Below are positions 1-8,728 of a stretch of DNA of 64,000 bases, in pieces. The stretch's first letter is position 1. Every line of letters starts with the position of its first letter. A model generated the notes under the pieces. That model had not been told where the DNA came from. It did not search any database and saw nothing but the letters and a program-made list of their open reading frames with translations. The position numbers and the translations under genes are program-made. Origin of the DNA: Tepidiforma bonchosmolovskayae (GTDB taxonomy: Bacteria > Chloroflexota > Dehalococcoidia > Tepidiformales > Tepidiformaceae); contig NZ_CP042829.1 in the NCBI RefSeq assembly GCF_008838325.1, forward strand, positions 1,550,001 to 1,614,000, in the 5' to 3' direction.

Positions 1-1290
1 CGCCCGGTCCCCGAAGTCCTCCGCCTCGAATCCCCCATCGAGCCCGGCGTCACCCGCGTCCCCGCCGAACAGTACTACAGCAAGGCCATCCACGACCGCG
101 AGGTCGAGAAGGTCTGGAAGCGCGTCTGGCAGATGGCCTGCCGCGAGGAAGACATCCCCGAAGTCGGCGACTACATCGTCTACGACATCGCCCACCTCTC
201 CTTCCTCGTCGTCCGCAGCGCGCCCGACCGCATCCAGGCCTTCCATAACGCCTGCCTCCACCGCGGCCGCCAGCTCCGCGAATTCGACGGCCGCGGCGCC
301 CAGGAGTTCCGCTGCCCCTTCCACGGCTGGTGCTGGGAGATCGACGGCTCCCTCAAAGAAGTCGTCTGCCAGTGGGACTTTCCCGAAGTCAACGAGCGCG
401 ACTACCACCTTCCCGAGGTGAAGGTCGGCACCTGGGGTGGCTTCGTCTTCATCAACCCCGACCCCAACGCCGAGCCCCTTGAGCAGTTCCTCGGCGACCT
501 CCCCCGCCACTTCGAACGGTGGGACCTCGCCAACCGCTTCAAGCAGGCCCACGTCGCCAAGATCCTCCGCTGCAACTGGAAGGTCGCCCAGGAAGCCTTC
601 ATGGAGGCCTACCACGTCGTCGCCACCCACCCCCAGCTCCTCAACGGCATCGGCGACTCCAACTCCCAGTACGACGTCTTCGGCAACTTCTCCCGCGCCA
701 TCACCCCGAACGGCACCCCGAGCCCCCACCTGCGCGAGGTTCCCAGCCAGCAGGACATGCTCGACGCCATGTTCGACCGCAACCTCGATACCCCGCCGCT
801 CGCCGAGGTGCCGCCCGGCATGGGCGCCCGCCAGTTCGCCGCCATGCTCAGCCGCGAAGGCATGCGCGCCGTCATCGGCGACGAGGCCGATACCTACTGC
901 GACGCCGAATACCTCGACTCCTTCTACTTCACCGTCTTCCCCAACTTCCACCCCTGGGGCGCCTTCAACCGCATCACCTACCGCTTCCGCCCCCACGGCG
1001 ACAACCCCGACGAGTGCATCATGGAGTGCATGTTCCTGGCGCCCTGGCCGAAGGGCGAGCCGAAGCCCCCGGCCGCGCCCATCCACTGGCTCGGCCCCGA
1101 TGACGACTGGGCCGACGCCCCCGAACTCGGCATGCTTGCCCGCGTCTTCAACCAGGACACCTTCAACATCCCGAAGGTCCAGCTCGGCCTCAAGACCATG
1201 AAGCGGCCGGAAGTCGTCTTCGCCAGCTACAACGAAACGAAGATCCGCCACTTCCACCAGCTCTACGACCGCTGGATGGAGCTCGAATAG
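1..1290 (+). CDS. Rieske aromatic ring-hydroxylating oxygenase, alpha subunit (5' partial)
   Basis: Rieske non-heme iron oxygenase; such enzymes hydroxylate aromatic or quaternary-amine substrates with electrons from a reductase. The frame is open to base 1 and the residues before the first ATG (133) already match the family N-terminus, so the true start lies outside the window. Counting from that ATG, C41-x-H43 and C61-x2-H64 are the Rieske 2Fe-2S ligands. The segment around 585-640 (N-W-K ... E-A-Y-H-x4-H) is the mononuclear iron site, and a D in NQDTFN near 1150-1170 could be the third ligand. It is the first gene of a run continuing 5 bp downstream. The substrate cannot be read from sequence and no ferredoxin or reductase partner is visible. 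Confidence 0.9.
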   Translation, partial: RPVPEVLRLESPIEPGVTRVPAEQYYSKAIHDREVEKVWKRVWQMACREEDIPEVGDYIVYDIAHLSFLVVRSAPDRIQAFHNACLHRGRQLREFDGRGAQEFRCPFHGWCWEIDGSLKEVVCQWDFPEVNERDYHLPEVKVGTWGGFVFINPDPNAEPLEQFLGDLPRHFERWDLANRFKQAHVAKILRCNWKVAQEAFMEAYHVVATHPQLLNGIGDSNSQYDVFGNFSRAITPNGTPSPHLREVPSQQDMLDAMFDRNLDTPPLAEVPPGMGARQFAAMLSREGMRAVIGDEADTYCDAEYLDSFYFTVFPNFHPWGAFNRITYRFRPHGDNPDECIMECMFLAPWPKGEPKPPAAPIHWLGPDDDWADAPELGMLARVFNQDTFNIPKVQLGLKTMKRPEVVFASYNETKIRHFHQLYDRWMELE

Positions 1291-1295
1291 CTGCC

Positions 1296-1805
1296 ATGCC
1301 CGCGCCCTGCGCGCTCGCCTGGCTCGATGAACCGCCCGCCCCGGCCGACCTGGCCGGGGCGCTCGCCCTCGCCGGCGCCGCCACCCCCGCCGACGTCGAC
1401 GCCCTGCTCGACGCGCTGGAGGCCGCCCGCACCGCCCTCGAGGCGCTCGCCAGGGAGGCCTTCGCCCGCGCGCCCATTAGCCGCTCCACCGCGGCGTTCC
1501 ACAGCGCCCTGCCCGACCTCCGCCCCTTCGTCCTCTACCGCCTGCCCGGCCTCCTCCGCGAAGCCGGCCTCTACACCGCCGCGGAGCTCCGCGCCCTCGC
1601 CGCCGACGCACAGCCCGCCTGGCTCGCCCGCGAGGCCACCCGCCAGCTCGCCATCCTCGCCGCCGTCCGCGCCGCCGTCCGCCGGCTGGAATCCGGCGAC
1701 CTCGCCCCGGCCGACTTCCCCGCCGCCATCCGCCGCGCCGCCCGCGAGGCCGCGGCCGTCCAGCCGGCGCCGCAGCCAGCACACCTCCCGGAGGACCTCG
1801 AATGA
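1296..1805 (+). CDS. Hypothetical Ala-rich helical protein
   Basis: Unrecognised protein of 169 residues, rich in Ala, Leu and Arg, predicted mostly helical, with no signal peptide or membrane span. It starts 5 bp after the Rieske oxygenase stop and its stop overlaps the next start in ATGA, so it is almost certainly translated as part of this operon. Codon use (G/C third positions) matches its neighbours. A small accessory or scaffold subunit for the oxygenase or CoA-transferase is possible, but that is inference from position only. Confidence 0.65.
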   Translation: MPAPCALAWLDEPPAPADLAGALALAGAATPADVDALLDALEAARTALEALAREAFARAPISRSTAAFHSALPDLRPFVLYRLPGLLREAGLYTAAELRALAADAQPAWLAREATRQLAILAAVRAAVRRLESGDLAPADFPAAIRRAAREAAAVQPAPQPAHLPEDLE

Positions 1806-3292
1806 CCGCACCCGCAACCCGCCGCTACTCCGACTGGCGCGACGAGTTCGAGTCGCGCAAAAAGAGCCCCGCCGAAGCCCTCGAGGTTGTGCAGAACGGC
1901 CACCTCGTCGGCCTCGGCATCCTCTGCCCCGGCGTCCTCAGCCAGGCGCTCCTCGAACGCGCCCGCCAGCTCGAGCGCGTCGATATCCGCTGCCTCGCCC
2001 CCCGCGAAGTGCCGCTCTTCTCCCCCGATGGCCCCAAAGGCGAAAAGGAGATCGAGCTCTTCATCGGCGATGCCCTCCGCCCCGCCCACGACCAGCGCAT
2101 CGCCACCTACCTGCCGAACACGTTCATGCTCGGCTTCAAAGCCTTCGATGCCGGCCGGCCCGAGGCCCGCATCCCCGACGTTTTCCTCGTGGCCGTCTCC
2201 CCGCCCAACGAAAAGGGCTACGTCAACTTCGGCCCCCACATGTGGCACAAGAAGGCCTACGTCCGCCGCTGCCGCCACACCATCGCCGCCATCGACCCGA
2301 ACATCGTGCCCGTCTTCGGCGACACCTGGATCCACGTCTCCGAGATCGACACCTTCGTCGATGGCTACATCAAGCCCGTCGATATCCCCGCCGTCCGCCA
2401 GCGCGTCGAAACCCAGGCCCCGCCCGAGCACCGCGACGCCCTCCTGAAGATCCTCAACCAGGCCTCTCCCGACCAAATCGCCCTCGTTGAGGACATGTTC
2501 CACCTCATGCCGCCGGGCATCCTCGAGCAGGCGTTCGGCCTCTCCGAGGTCGACCCGGCCGCGCAGGCGATTGCCGACCACCTCAAGACGCTCATCCGCG
2601 ATGGCGACACCATCCAGGTCGGCGTCGGCCAGCCCAGCTCCCTCATGTTCAAGGCCGGCGCCTTCGACCACGCCCACGACCTCGGCCTCCACACCGAGCT
2701 CGGCTCCCCCGGCCTCGCCCGCCTCTGGGAGAAGGGCGTCCTCACCGGCGCACGCAAATCCATCCACAGAGGCCGCGCCGTCGCCACCGCCTGGACCGGC
2801 TGCGACGGAACGGACCTCCGCATCATCGCCGGGAACCCCGCCTTCGAACTCTACGACTCGAACTACCTCCTCAACCCGCTCCTCATGGCCCAGAACCGCC
2901 AGATGACCTCCATCAACAGCGCCGTCGCCGTCGACCTCCTCGGGCAGGTCGCCGCCGAGGACCGCTTCGGCGGCCACATGGTCAACGGCACCGGCGGCCA
3001 GCCCGATGCCCACCTCTCCGCCGCCCTCTGCCCCGACGGCCGGGCCATCACCGTCCTCCGCTCCACGGCCCTCGAAGGCACCGTCTCCAAGATCGTCGCC
3101 CAGCACCCCGAGGGCACCCTCGTCACCGTGCCGCGCTACCTCGCCGATACCGTCATCACCGAGTACGGCATCGCCCGCCTGCTCGATAAGAACCACCGCC
3201 AGCGCGCCGAGGAGCTCATCGCCATCGCCCACCCCGATTTCCGCGCCGAGCTCCGCGCCCAGGCGAAGCAGCTCTGGGGCAAGCTCGAATGA
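1802..3292 (+). CDS. Acetyl-CoA hydrolase/transferase family protein
   Basis: CoA-transferase of the acetyl-CoA hydrolase / 4-hydroxybutyrate CoA-transferase family, 496 residues and full length. The C-terminal half carries the family signature: HTELGSPG (its Glu is the likely catalytic residue that forms the glutamyl-CoA thioester), then a GTGGQPDAH stretch and the terminal ITEYGIARL ... AIAHPDFRAEL block. It moves CoA between acyl groups or hydrolyses acyl-CoA; the acyl group is unknown. It overlaps the upstream gene and the downstream SDR by 4 nt each (ATGA), indicating tight translational coupling in a catabolic operon with the Rieske oxygenase. Confidence 0.9.
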   Translation: MTAPATRRYSDWRDEFESRKKSPAEALEVVQNGHLVGLGILCPGVLSQALLERARQLERVDIRCLAPREVPLFSPDGPKGEKEIELFIGDALRPAHDQRIATYLPNTFMLGFKAFDAGRPEARIPDVFLVAVSPPNEKGYVNFGPHMWHKKAYVRRCRHTIAAIDPNIVPVFGDTWIHVSEIDTFVDGYIKPVDIPAVRQRVETQAPPEHRDALLKILNQASPDQIALVEDMFHLMPPGILEQAFGLSEVDPAAQAIADHLKTLIRDGDTIQVGVGQPSSLMFKAGAFDHAHDLGLHTELGSPGLARLWEKGVLTGARKSIHRGRAVATAWTGCDGTDLRIIAGNPAFELYDSNYLLNPLLMAQNRQMTSINSAVAVDLLGQVAAEDRFGGHMVNGTGGQPDAHLSAALCPDGRAITVLRSTALEGTVSKIVAQHPEGTLVTVPRYLADTVITEYGIARLLDKNHRQRAEELIAIAHPDFRAELRAQAKQLWGKLE

Positions 3293-4104
3293 CCGCCGAA
3301 CCGACCCCGCAGCCGGCACCCCCGGAGGCGCCCGCGGGCCGGCTCGCCGGCAAGGTCGCCGTCGTCCTCGGCGCCTCCTCCGGCATCGGCCGCGCCGCCG
3401 CCCTCCGCTTCGCCTGCGAAGGGGCGAAGGTCATCGCCGCAGCCCGGCGCGTGCCCGAACTCGAAGCCCTCGCCCGCGAGTGCGGGGCCATCCCCGTGCC
3501 CTGCGACATCACCCGCGACGACCAGGTCGAAGCCCTCGCCCGCGCCCCCCTCGACCGCTTCGGCGCGCTCGATGTCGCCCTCAACTGCGCCGGCTTCGAA
3601 CAGAGCACCCCCATCCGTGACCTCACCCCCGAGCGGCTCTACGCCATGGCGAGCGTCCAGTTCCTCGGCGCCGTCTCCTTCATCCGCCACATGGCGAACG
3701 CCATGGCCGCGACCGGCGGCGGCTCGCTCATCACCATCTCCTCCATCACCGCCCGGCTCGTCGGCGAAGGGCTCGCGGCCTACGGGGGCTCCAAGGCCGC
3801 CATCAACCACATCACCCGCATCGCGGCCCTTGAGTACGGCCCCCAGGGCGTCCGCGTCAACGTCGTCTCCCCCGGCCTCATCGAAACCCCAATGACGGCC
3901 CACATGTTCATCCCGCCCGTCGTCCGCGCCTTCACCCGCGAAACCCCGCTTCGTCGCATGGGCACCGTCGACGACGTCGTCGAAGCGATCCTCTGGCTCG
4001 CCTCCGATGCCTCCAGCTTCATCACCGGCCACGACCTCCCCGTTGACGGCGGCCAGCTCACCCGGCGCCTCCCCGGCCGCGACGACTTCCTCGCCCCGGC
4101 CTGA
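3289..4104 (+). CDS. SDR family NAD(P)-dependent oxidoreductase
   Basis: Classical short-chain dehydrogenase/reductase, 271 residues. The nucleotide-binding Gly motif GASSGIG is at residues 28-34, NCAG at 99-102, and the catalytic set is Ser151/152, Y165 and K169 (YGGSK). A Pro-rich N-terminal extension of about 17 residues precedes the Rossmann fold. It starts inside the CoA-transferase stop (ATGA) and ends the operon. It probably oxidises an alcohol intermediate of the same pathway, but the substrate is unknown. Confidence 0.92.
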   Translation: MTAEPTPQPAPPEAPAGRLAGKVAVVLGASSGIGRAAALRFACEGAKVIAAARRVPELEALARECGAIPVPCDITRDDQVEALARAPLDRFGALDVALNCAGFEQSTPIRDLTPERLYAMASVQFLGAVSFIRHMANAMAATGGGSLITISSITARLVGEGLAAYGGSKAAINHITRIAALEYGPQGVRVNVVSPGLIETPMTAHMFIPPVVRAFTRETPLRRMGTVDDVVEAILWLASDASSFITGHDLPVDGGQLTRRLPGRDDFLAPA

Positions 4105-4120
4105 TTGTTGACTCGATCAC

Positions 4121-4149
4121 TCGACTTAGTGCACTGCCTGCGTTACACT
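4121..4149 (+). promoter_or_regulatory. Candidate promoter of the sulfurtransferase gene
   Basis: A -35-like TCGACT at 4121-4126 is separated by 17 bp from a -10-like TACACT at 4144-4149, about 50 bp before the ATG at 4201. TACACT recurs just upstream of secA, pdxS and the ctaG-like gene in this window, which supports it as the local -10 form. Confidence 0.55.
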
Positions 4150-4200
4150 GCAGCCAGCGGCATCGCCGCAATCCTCCCCCATCACGAACGGAGCACCCCC

Positions 4201-5070
4201 ATGTCCGACCCCGAAATCGCTACCCGCGGGTACGCCCATCCCGAAGTCCTGGTCACCACCGAATGGGTCGCCCAGCACCTCAACGACCCCTCCGTCCGCA
4301 TCGTCGAATCGAACGAAGACCCCCTCCTCTACCCCTCCGGCCACATCCCCGGCGCCGTCCAGGTCGACTGGGCCGCTGACCTCAACGACCCCCTCCGCCG
4401 CGACTACCTCGACCGCGCCGGCTTCGAAAAGCTCATGAGCCGCATCGGCGTCACCCCCGAAACCACCGTCGTCTTCTACGGCGACAAGAACAACTGGTGG
4501 GCCTGCTACGCCTTCTGGGTCTTCCAGCTCTTCGGCCACACCAACGCAAAGGTGATGGACGGCGGCCGCCTCAAGTGGGAGAAGGAAGGACGGCCGCTGG
4601 TCAAGGAAGTCCCCACCTACCCGCCCACCGAGTACCGCGCCCGCGAGCGCGACGACTCCAAAATCCGCATCTTCCGCGACGAAGTGCTGAAAAAGCTCGG
4701 CACCGGCGTCAAACTCGTCGACGTGCGCAGCCCCCAGGAATACACCGGCGAGCGCACCCACATGCCCGAATACCCGCAGGAGGGCGTCCTCCGCGGCGGC
4801 CACATCCCCGGGGCGAAGAACGTCCCCTGGGCCCGCGCGGCCAACCCCGAAGACGGCACCTTCAAGTCCGCCGCCGAGCTCAAGGCGATCTACGAGCAGG
4901 AAGCCGGCCTCACCCCCAACGACGAAGTCATCGCCTACTGTCGCATCGGCGAACGCAGCTCCCACACCTGGTTCGTGCTGAAGTACCTCCTCGGCTACCC
5001 CAACGTCCGCAACTACGACGGCTCCTGGACGGAATGGGGCAACTCCGTCGGCGTCCCCATCGAACGCTGA
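4201..5070 (+). CDS. Sulfurtransferase (tandem rhodanese)
   Basis: Thiosulfate/3-mercaptopyruvate-type sulfurtransferase of two rhodanese domains, 289 residues. The N-terminal domain lacks an active-site Cys ([10 protein letters not shown] in its place). The C-terminal domain has C247 in the loop CRIGERSS, which would carry the persulfide. ATG 4201 is preferred over an upstream TTG at 4105 because similarity to the family begins only at 4201 and a promoter-like element lies between them. The next gene is SufE, so it may deliver sulfur to Fe-S assembly (inference). Confidence 0.9.
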   Translation: MSDPEIATRGYAHPEVLVTTEWVAQHLNDPSVRIVESNEDPLLYPSGHIPGAVQVDWAADLNDPLRRDYLDRAGFEKLMSRIGVTPETTVVFYGDKNNWWACYAFWVFQLFGHTNAKVMDGGRLKWEKEGRPLVKEVPTYPPTEYRARERDDSKIRIFRDEVLKKLGTGVKLVDVRSPQEYTGERTHMPEYPQEGVLRGGHIPGAKNVPWARAANPEDGTFKSAAELKAIYEQEAGLTPNDEVIAYCRIGERSSHTWFVLKYLLGYPNVRNYDGSWTEWGNSVGVPIER

Positions 5071-5099
5071 ACTTCGCTACGCTGGATCCCGAATCCCCC

Positions 5100-5130
5100 G
5101 CGCGGCGGGCGGCGCAGCTGCCCGCCGCGC
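5100..5130 (+). terminator. GC-rich hairpin between sulfurtransferase and sufE
   Basis: Perfect 11-bp inverted repeat (5100-5110 with 5120-5130) around a 9-nt loop. No T-run follows, so it is a weak candidate for an intrinsic terminator. It could instead stabilise the upstream mRNA end or lie in the sufE leader. Confidence 0.35.
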
Positions 5131-5149
5131 GCCTTCCCGGAGCACGCCC

Positions 5150-5611
5150 ATGGCCCAGCCGCCAAAAGCCTTCCAGCAGGTCATCGAAGATTTCGCCTTC
5201 GCCGACCGCCAGGAGCGGATCGACATGCTCATCGAGTACGCCGACCGCTTCAAGGAGGTCCCGGAGCGGATCGCCACCCGCCCCTTCCCCGAAGAACACC
5301 ACGTCCAGAAGTGCGAATCCGATGCCTACGTCTGGGCCGAAGACCTGCCCGACGGAACCCTGAAGTTCCACTTCGCCGTCGAAAACCCCCAGGGCCTCTC
5401 CGCCAAAGCCTGGGCCGTCATCCTCGATGAGACCCTCTCCGGCCAGCCGCTCGAAGAGGTCGCCGCCGTCCCCTGCGACAGCGTCTTCACCGTCTTCGGC
5501 AAGGAGGTCTCCATGGGCAAAGGCATGGGCCTCATGGGCATCGCCGATATGGTGACCGCCTTCGCCCGCCAGCGCCTCGCCGCCCGGGCCGCACAGTCAG
5601 GCTCGGCGTGA
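5150..5611 (+). CDS. sufE: SufE family Fe-S cluster assembly protein
   Basis: SufE accepts persulfide sulfur from a cysteine desulfurase and passes it to the scaffold. The 153-residue length is typical. C55 in the segment VQKCESDAYVW corresponds to the acceptor Cys in its loop, and the fold pattern (helix, beta-hairpin, C-terminal helices with CDSVFTVFG) fits the family. No SufS or SufBCD is in this window, so the sulfur donor could be the upstream rhodanese or a distant desulfurase. A TACGCT box lies near 5080. Confidence 0.85.
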   Translation: MAQPPKAFQQVIEDFAFADRQERIDMLIEYADRFKEVPERIATRPFPEEHHVQKCESDAYVWAEDLPDGTLKFHFAVENPQGLSAKAWAVILDETLSGQPLEEVAAVPCDSVFTVFGKEVSMGKGMGLMGIADMVTAFARQRLAARAAQSGSA

Positions 5612-5628
5612 CGTAACACAAATGTTCG

Positions 5629-5657
5629 TTGACCGCGCCCACCCCGGGACGTAGCAT
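5629..5657 (+). promoter_or_regulatory. pyrG promoter
   Basis: TTGACC (5629-5634), 17 bp spacer, TAGCAT (5652-5657): one of the best sigma-70-like matches in the window. A short dyad AACA-N4-TGTT (5615-5626) abuts the -35 and could be an operator, though it is too short to be sure. Confidence 0.6.
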
Positions 5658-5686
5658 CGAACGAGCACCGCGGGACGCAGGAGGCC

Positions 5687-7312
5687 ATGCCGAAGTTCAT
5701 TTTCGTCACCGGCGGCGTCGTCAGCTCAGTCGGCAAAGGCATCACCACCGCCAGCCTCGGCCGCATCCTCAAATCCCGCGGCATCAAAGTCTCCATCCAG
5801 AAGCTCGACCCCTACCTCAACGTCGACCCCGGCACCATGTCCCCCTACCAGCACGGGGAGGTGTTCGTCACCGTCGACGGCGCCGAGACCGACCTTGACC
5901 TCGGCCACTACGAGCGGTTCATCGACCAGGACCTCACCGCCGCCTCCTCCGTCACGTCCGGCCAAATCTACCTCGCCGTCCTCGAACGCGAACGCCGCGG
6001 CGACTACCTCGGCGGCACCATCCAGCAGGTCCCCCACCTCACGAACGAAATCAAGGCCCGCATCTACGGCGTCGCCGAGCAGACCGGCTGCGACGTCCTC
6101 ATCTGCGAAGTCGGCGGCACCGTCGGCGACATCGAAGGCGAAACCTTCATCGAAGCCATCCGCCAGATCCGCCACGAACAGCCCCGCGATGCGACCCTCA
6201 GCGTCCACGTCTGCTTCCTCCCCTGGGTCGGCGCCACCGGTGAACTGAAGACCAAGCCCACCCAGCACTCCGTCCGCGAACTTCGCTCCAAGGGCATCCA
6301 GCCCGACGCCATCGTCCTCCGCAGCGACCACCCCGTCCCCCGCGACATCACCGACAAGGTCGCCCTCTTCTGCGACGTCGAACCCCGCGCCGTCATCCCC
6401 ATGGAAACGGCCGACACCATCTACGAAGTTCCAATCACCCTCGAAGAACGCGGCCTCGGCGACTTCGTCCTCGACCGCCTCGGCCTCGAAGGCCGCCGCG
6501 ACCTCGCCGAATGGCGCGACCTCGTGTACCGCCTGAAGCACCCGCGCCGCACCGCCGAAGTCGCCGTCGTCGGCAAGTACGTCGAACTCCGCGATGCCTA
6601 CATCTCCGTCAAGGAGGCCCTCGTCCACGCCGGCATCGCCCACGAGGCCGACGTGACCATCCGCTGGGTGCCTGCCGAGGCCCTCGAAACCCGCGACCCG
6701 GCCGACCTCCTCGCCGGTATCGACGGCATCGTCGTCCCCGGCGGCTTCGGCGAACGCGGCTGGGAAGGCAAAATCCGCGCCGCCGAATACGCCCGCACCA
6801 CCGGCACGCCCTACCTCGGCCTCTGCCTCGGCATGCAGGCCCTCGTCACCGAATTCGCCCGCCACGCCTGCGGGCTCGTCGGCGCCAACAGCACCGAATT
6901 CGACCCCGAAACACCCCACCCCGTCATCAGCCTCCTCGAAGAGCAGCACGCCGTCGTCAATCTCGGCGGCACCATGCGGCTCGGCGCCTACCCCTGCCGC
7001 CTCCTGCCCGGCACGCTCGCCCACCGCGCCTACGGCACCGACGTTGTCAGCGAACGCCACCGCCACCGCTGGGAGTTCAACAACGCCTACCGCGCCCGCC
7101 TCGAAGCCGCGGGCCTGCGTGTGAGCGGCACCTCGCCCGATGGCGCCCTCGTCGAAATCTCCGAAATCTCCGGCCACCCGTTCATGCTCGGCACCCAGTT
7201 CCACCCCGAACTCCAGAGCCGGCCGAACCGCCCCCATCCGCTCTTCCGGGAGTTCGTCGCTGCCGCCCTCGCCCGGCGCGCCGCCGGCGCAGCCGCGCCC
7301 GCCACCGCCTGA
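5687..7312 (+). CDS. pyrG: CTP synthase
   Basis: Makes CTP from UTP, ATP and glutamine. Full length (541 residues): an N-terminal amidoligase with the SSVGKGI P-loop and the [10 protein letters not shown] segment, then a class I glutamine amidotransferase with nucleophile C380 (GLCLGMQ) and the His/Glu pair in TQFHPE near the end. AGGAGG at 5679-5684 lies only 2 nt before the ATG, an unusually tight spacing, yet the [10 protein letters not shown] start is the family N-terminus. It is transcribed from its own promoter and is convergent with the NYN gene 9 bp downstream. Confidence 0.98.
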   Translation: MPKFIFVTGGVVSSVGKGITTASLGRILKSRGIKVSIQKLDPYLNVDPGTMSPYQHGEVFVTVDGAETDLDLGHYERFIDQDLTAASSVTSGQIYLAVLERERRGDYLGGTIQQVPHLTNEIKARIYGVAEQTGCDVLICEVGGTVGDIEGETFIEAIRQIRHEQPRDATLSVHVCFLPWVGATGELKTKPTQHSVRELRSKGIQPDAIVLRSDHPVPRDITDKVALFCDVEPRAVIPMETADTIYEVPITLEERGLGDFVLDRLGLEGRRDLAEWRDLVYRLKHPRRTAEVAVVGKYVELRDAYISVKEALVHAGIAHEADVTIRWVPAEALETRDPADLLAGIDGIVVPGGFGERGWEGKIRAAEYARTTGTPYLGLCLGMQALVTEFARHACGLVGANSTEFDPETPHPVISLLEEQHAVVNLGGTMRLGAYPCRLLPGTLAHRAYGTDVVSERHRHRWEFNNAYRARLEAAGLRVSGTSPDGALVEISEISGHPFMLGTQFHPELQSRPNRPHPLFREFVAAALARRAAGAAAPATA

Positions 7313-7321
7313 GCGCCCCGC

Positions 7322-8572
7322 CTACTCGAGGTGCAGCGCCCGCCGCACGTCCGGGTTCTGCAAATCCAGCTCGAACGTCTTGAAGTGGTACATCTGCCCC
7401 GTATCCGGCGCGTACCCCGTCCGCTCCTCGCCGACCCGCAGCACGCCCCACGAGAGCATGCTGTTCACCAGGTTCTTCACATCCGTATCCTCGCGCCGCA
7501 CCACCGGTTTCAGCGTGTCCACAATCCGATTGAACGTCAGCCAGCCGATCCCCGGCTTGTTCCGCTCGTCGTGGATCGCCACGATCACCGCCCGCCGCTG
7601 CTCCTCGGTCAGGTCGTTGTAGTTGAACCGCGCGTAGTCGTACTTCGCCAGCTCCTGCCCCACGTTGCGCGGCCGCTCGATCGCCTCCGTCCGCTCGTTC
7701 GGCAGGAACAGCCAGTCCGTGAAGTCCGCGTTTACCATCATGAGCAGCCCGCTCTCGTGCAGCGCCCGCGCGAAGTCGCCCGCCCGGCCGCGCGCCAGCC
7801 GCTGGAAGTCTGCCTGCGGCATCCGCTTCTGCAGCTCCTGCCCCACCAGCGAAAGCGGCAGGTCGCGCCCGTTCGTTCGGAAGTCCTGCACAATCGCGAG
7901 GATCTGCTTCAGCACCTCGGCGATCTCCCGCGGCTCCGCCGAGATCGGGCCCTTCGCCTGCGCCAGCTCCAGCGCCCGCGCCGCCGCCGCGGCCAGCCGC
8001 GGCTCGATCTTCTCGACCGCCGCCGGCTCTTTGGCGGGCGCCGCTGCCGCGCGATCCACCTCCGGCTCCACGTCCAGGTCGTAGTACAGCACCACATCCG
8101 CCTGCTGCACGAGCTGCGCCGACGTAGCCCACGATACCCCGATCACCACCACCCGCTTCCCCCGCGCCCGCAGCAGCATCACCACATGGAAAAAGCTGTG
8201 GTCGCCCGAGGCGATGACGAACGTCCCGATGTTCGGGTAGAGGTGGCTCGCCTCGATGCAGTCGACCGCCAGTTTCACATCGACCGAGTTCTGGATGCGC
8301 GCCTCGCCCTCCGCCGTCGTGTACCGCCGGGTGAGCACGTACACCGGCTCCAGCCCCGCCGTGTACAGCGACGCCGGGTCGCCCGCCTGCACCGGGTCCA
8401 TCCAGTCTGCGTATGCCCGCGCATAGGCCACCCGCCCGAACCGCTCCGCCGCCTCCCGCAGCGCCGTCACGTTCGGGCGCCGGTTCCGCTGCATCAGGCT
8501 GAACTTCAGGTTCTCCCAGTCGACGAGCAGCGCGACGTCATCGTGCCCGGGCCCGTTCCCGCCATCCCGCAT
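7322..8572 (-). CDS. NYN domain protein with LOTUS-like domain
   Basis: Residues about 12-160 form an NYN (PIN-like) nuclease fold, with the acidic motif D18-W-E-N and later NSVDVKLAVD and ASGDHSF, the usual metal-binding aspartates. Residues about 230-300 resemble an OST-HTH/LOTUS RNA-binding domain (GRDLPLSLVGQELQ onward). A third winged-helix-like segment fills 305-416. Bacterial NYN-LOTUS proteins are presumed to cut or bind RNA, but the target is unknown. It stands alone on the minus strand between pyrG and the iron importer. Confidence 0.8.
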   Translation of the reverse strand: MRDGGNGPGHDDVALLVDWENLKFSLMQRNRRPNVTALREAAERFGRVAYARAYADWMDPVQAGDPASLYTAGLEPVYVLTRRYTTAEGEARIQNSVDVKLAVDCIEASHLYPNIGTFVIASGDHSFFHVVMLLRARGKRVVVIGVSWATSAQLVQQADVVLYYDLDVEPEVDRAAAAPAKEPAAVEKIEPRLAAAAARALELAQAKGPISAEPREIAEVLKQILAIVQDFRTNGRDLPLSLVGQELQKRMPQADFQRLARGRAGDFARALHESGLLMMVNADFTDWLFLPNERTEAIERPRNVGQELAKYDYARFNYNDLTEEQRRAVIVAIHDERNKPGIGWLTFNRIVDTLKPVVRREDTDVKNLVNSMLSWGVLRVGEERTGYAPDTGQMYHFKTFELDLQNPDVRRALHLE

Positions 8573-8648
8573 GCCGTGATCCTAGCCGAACCCGCCCCTC
8601 CCCGCTGGTAGCCCTGCCGACCGCCTGATTATGGGTCAGAACTGTCAC

Positions 8649-8678
8649 TCGACATTAGCCGTACCTAATTTCTAACCT
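8649..8678 (+). promoter_or_regulatory. Probable IdeR/DtxR-type iron box over the FTR1 promoter
   Basis: ATTAG (8654-8658) and CTAAT (8665-8669) form a perfect dyad. Read on the minus strand, TTAGGTACGGCTAATGTCG (8668-8650) matches the IdeR/DtxR consensus TTAGGTTAGGCTAACCTAA at 13 of 19 positions by my count. It lies between a -35-like TCGACA (8649-8654) and a -10-like TAACCT (8673-8678), where bound repressor would block polymerase. The following gene is an iron permease, so iron repression is a sensible inference. Confidence 0.55.
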
Positions 8679-8728
8679 TCGATCAGGCAGCGCGAGGAGC
8701 AGAAGCCCTCCTCGCGCAGGAGATTCCG

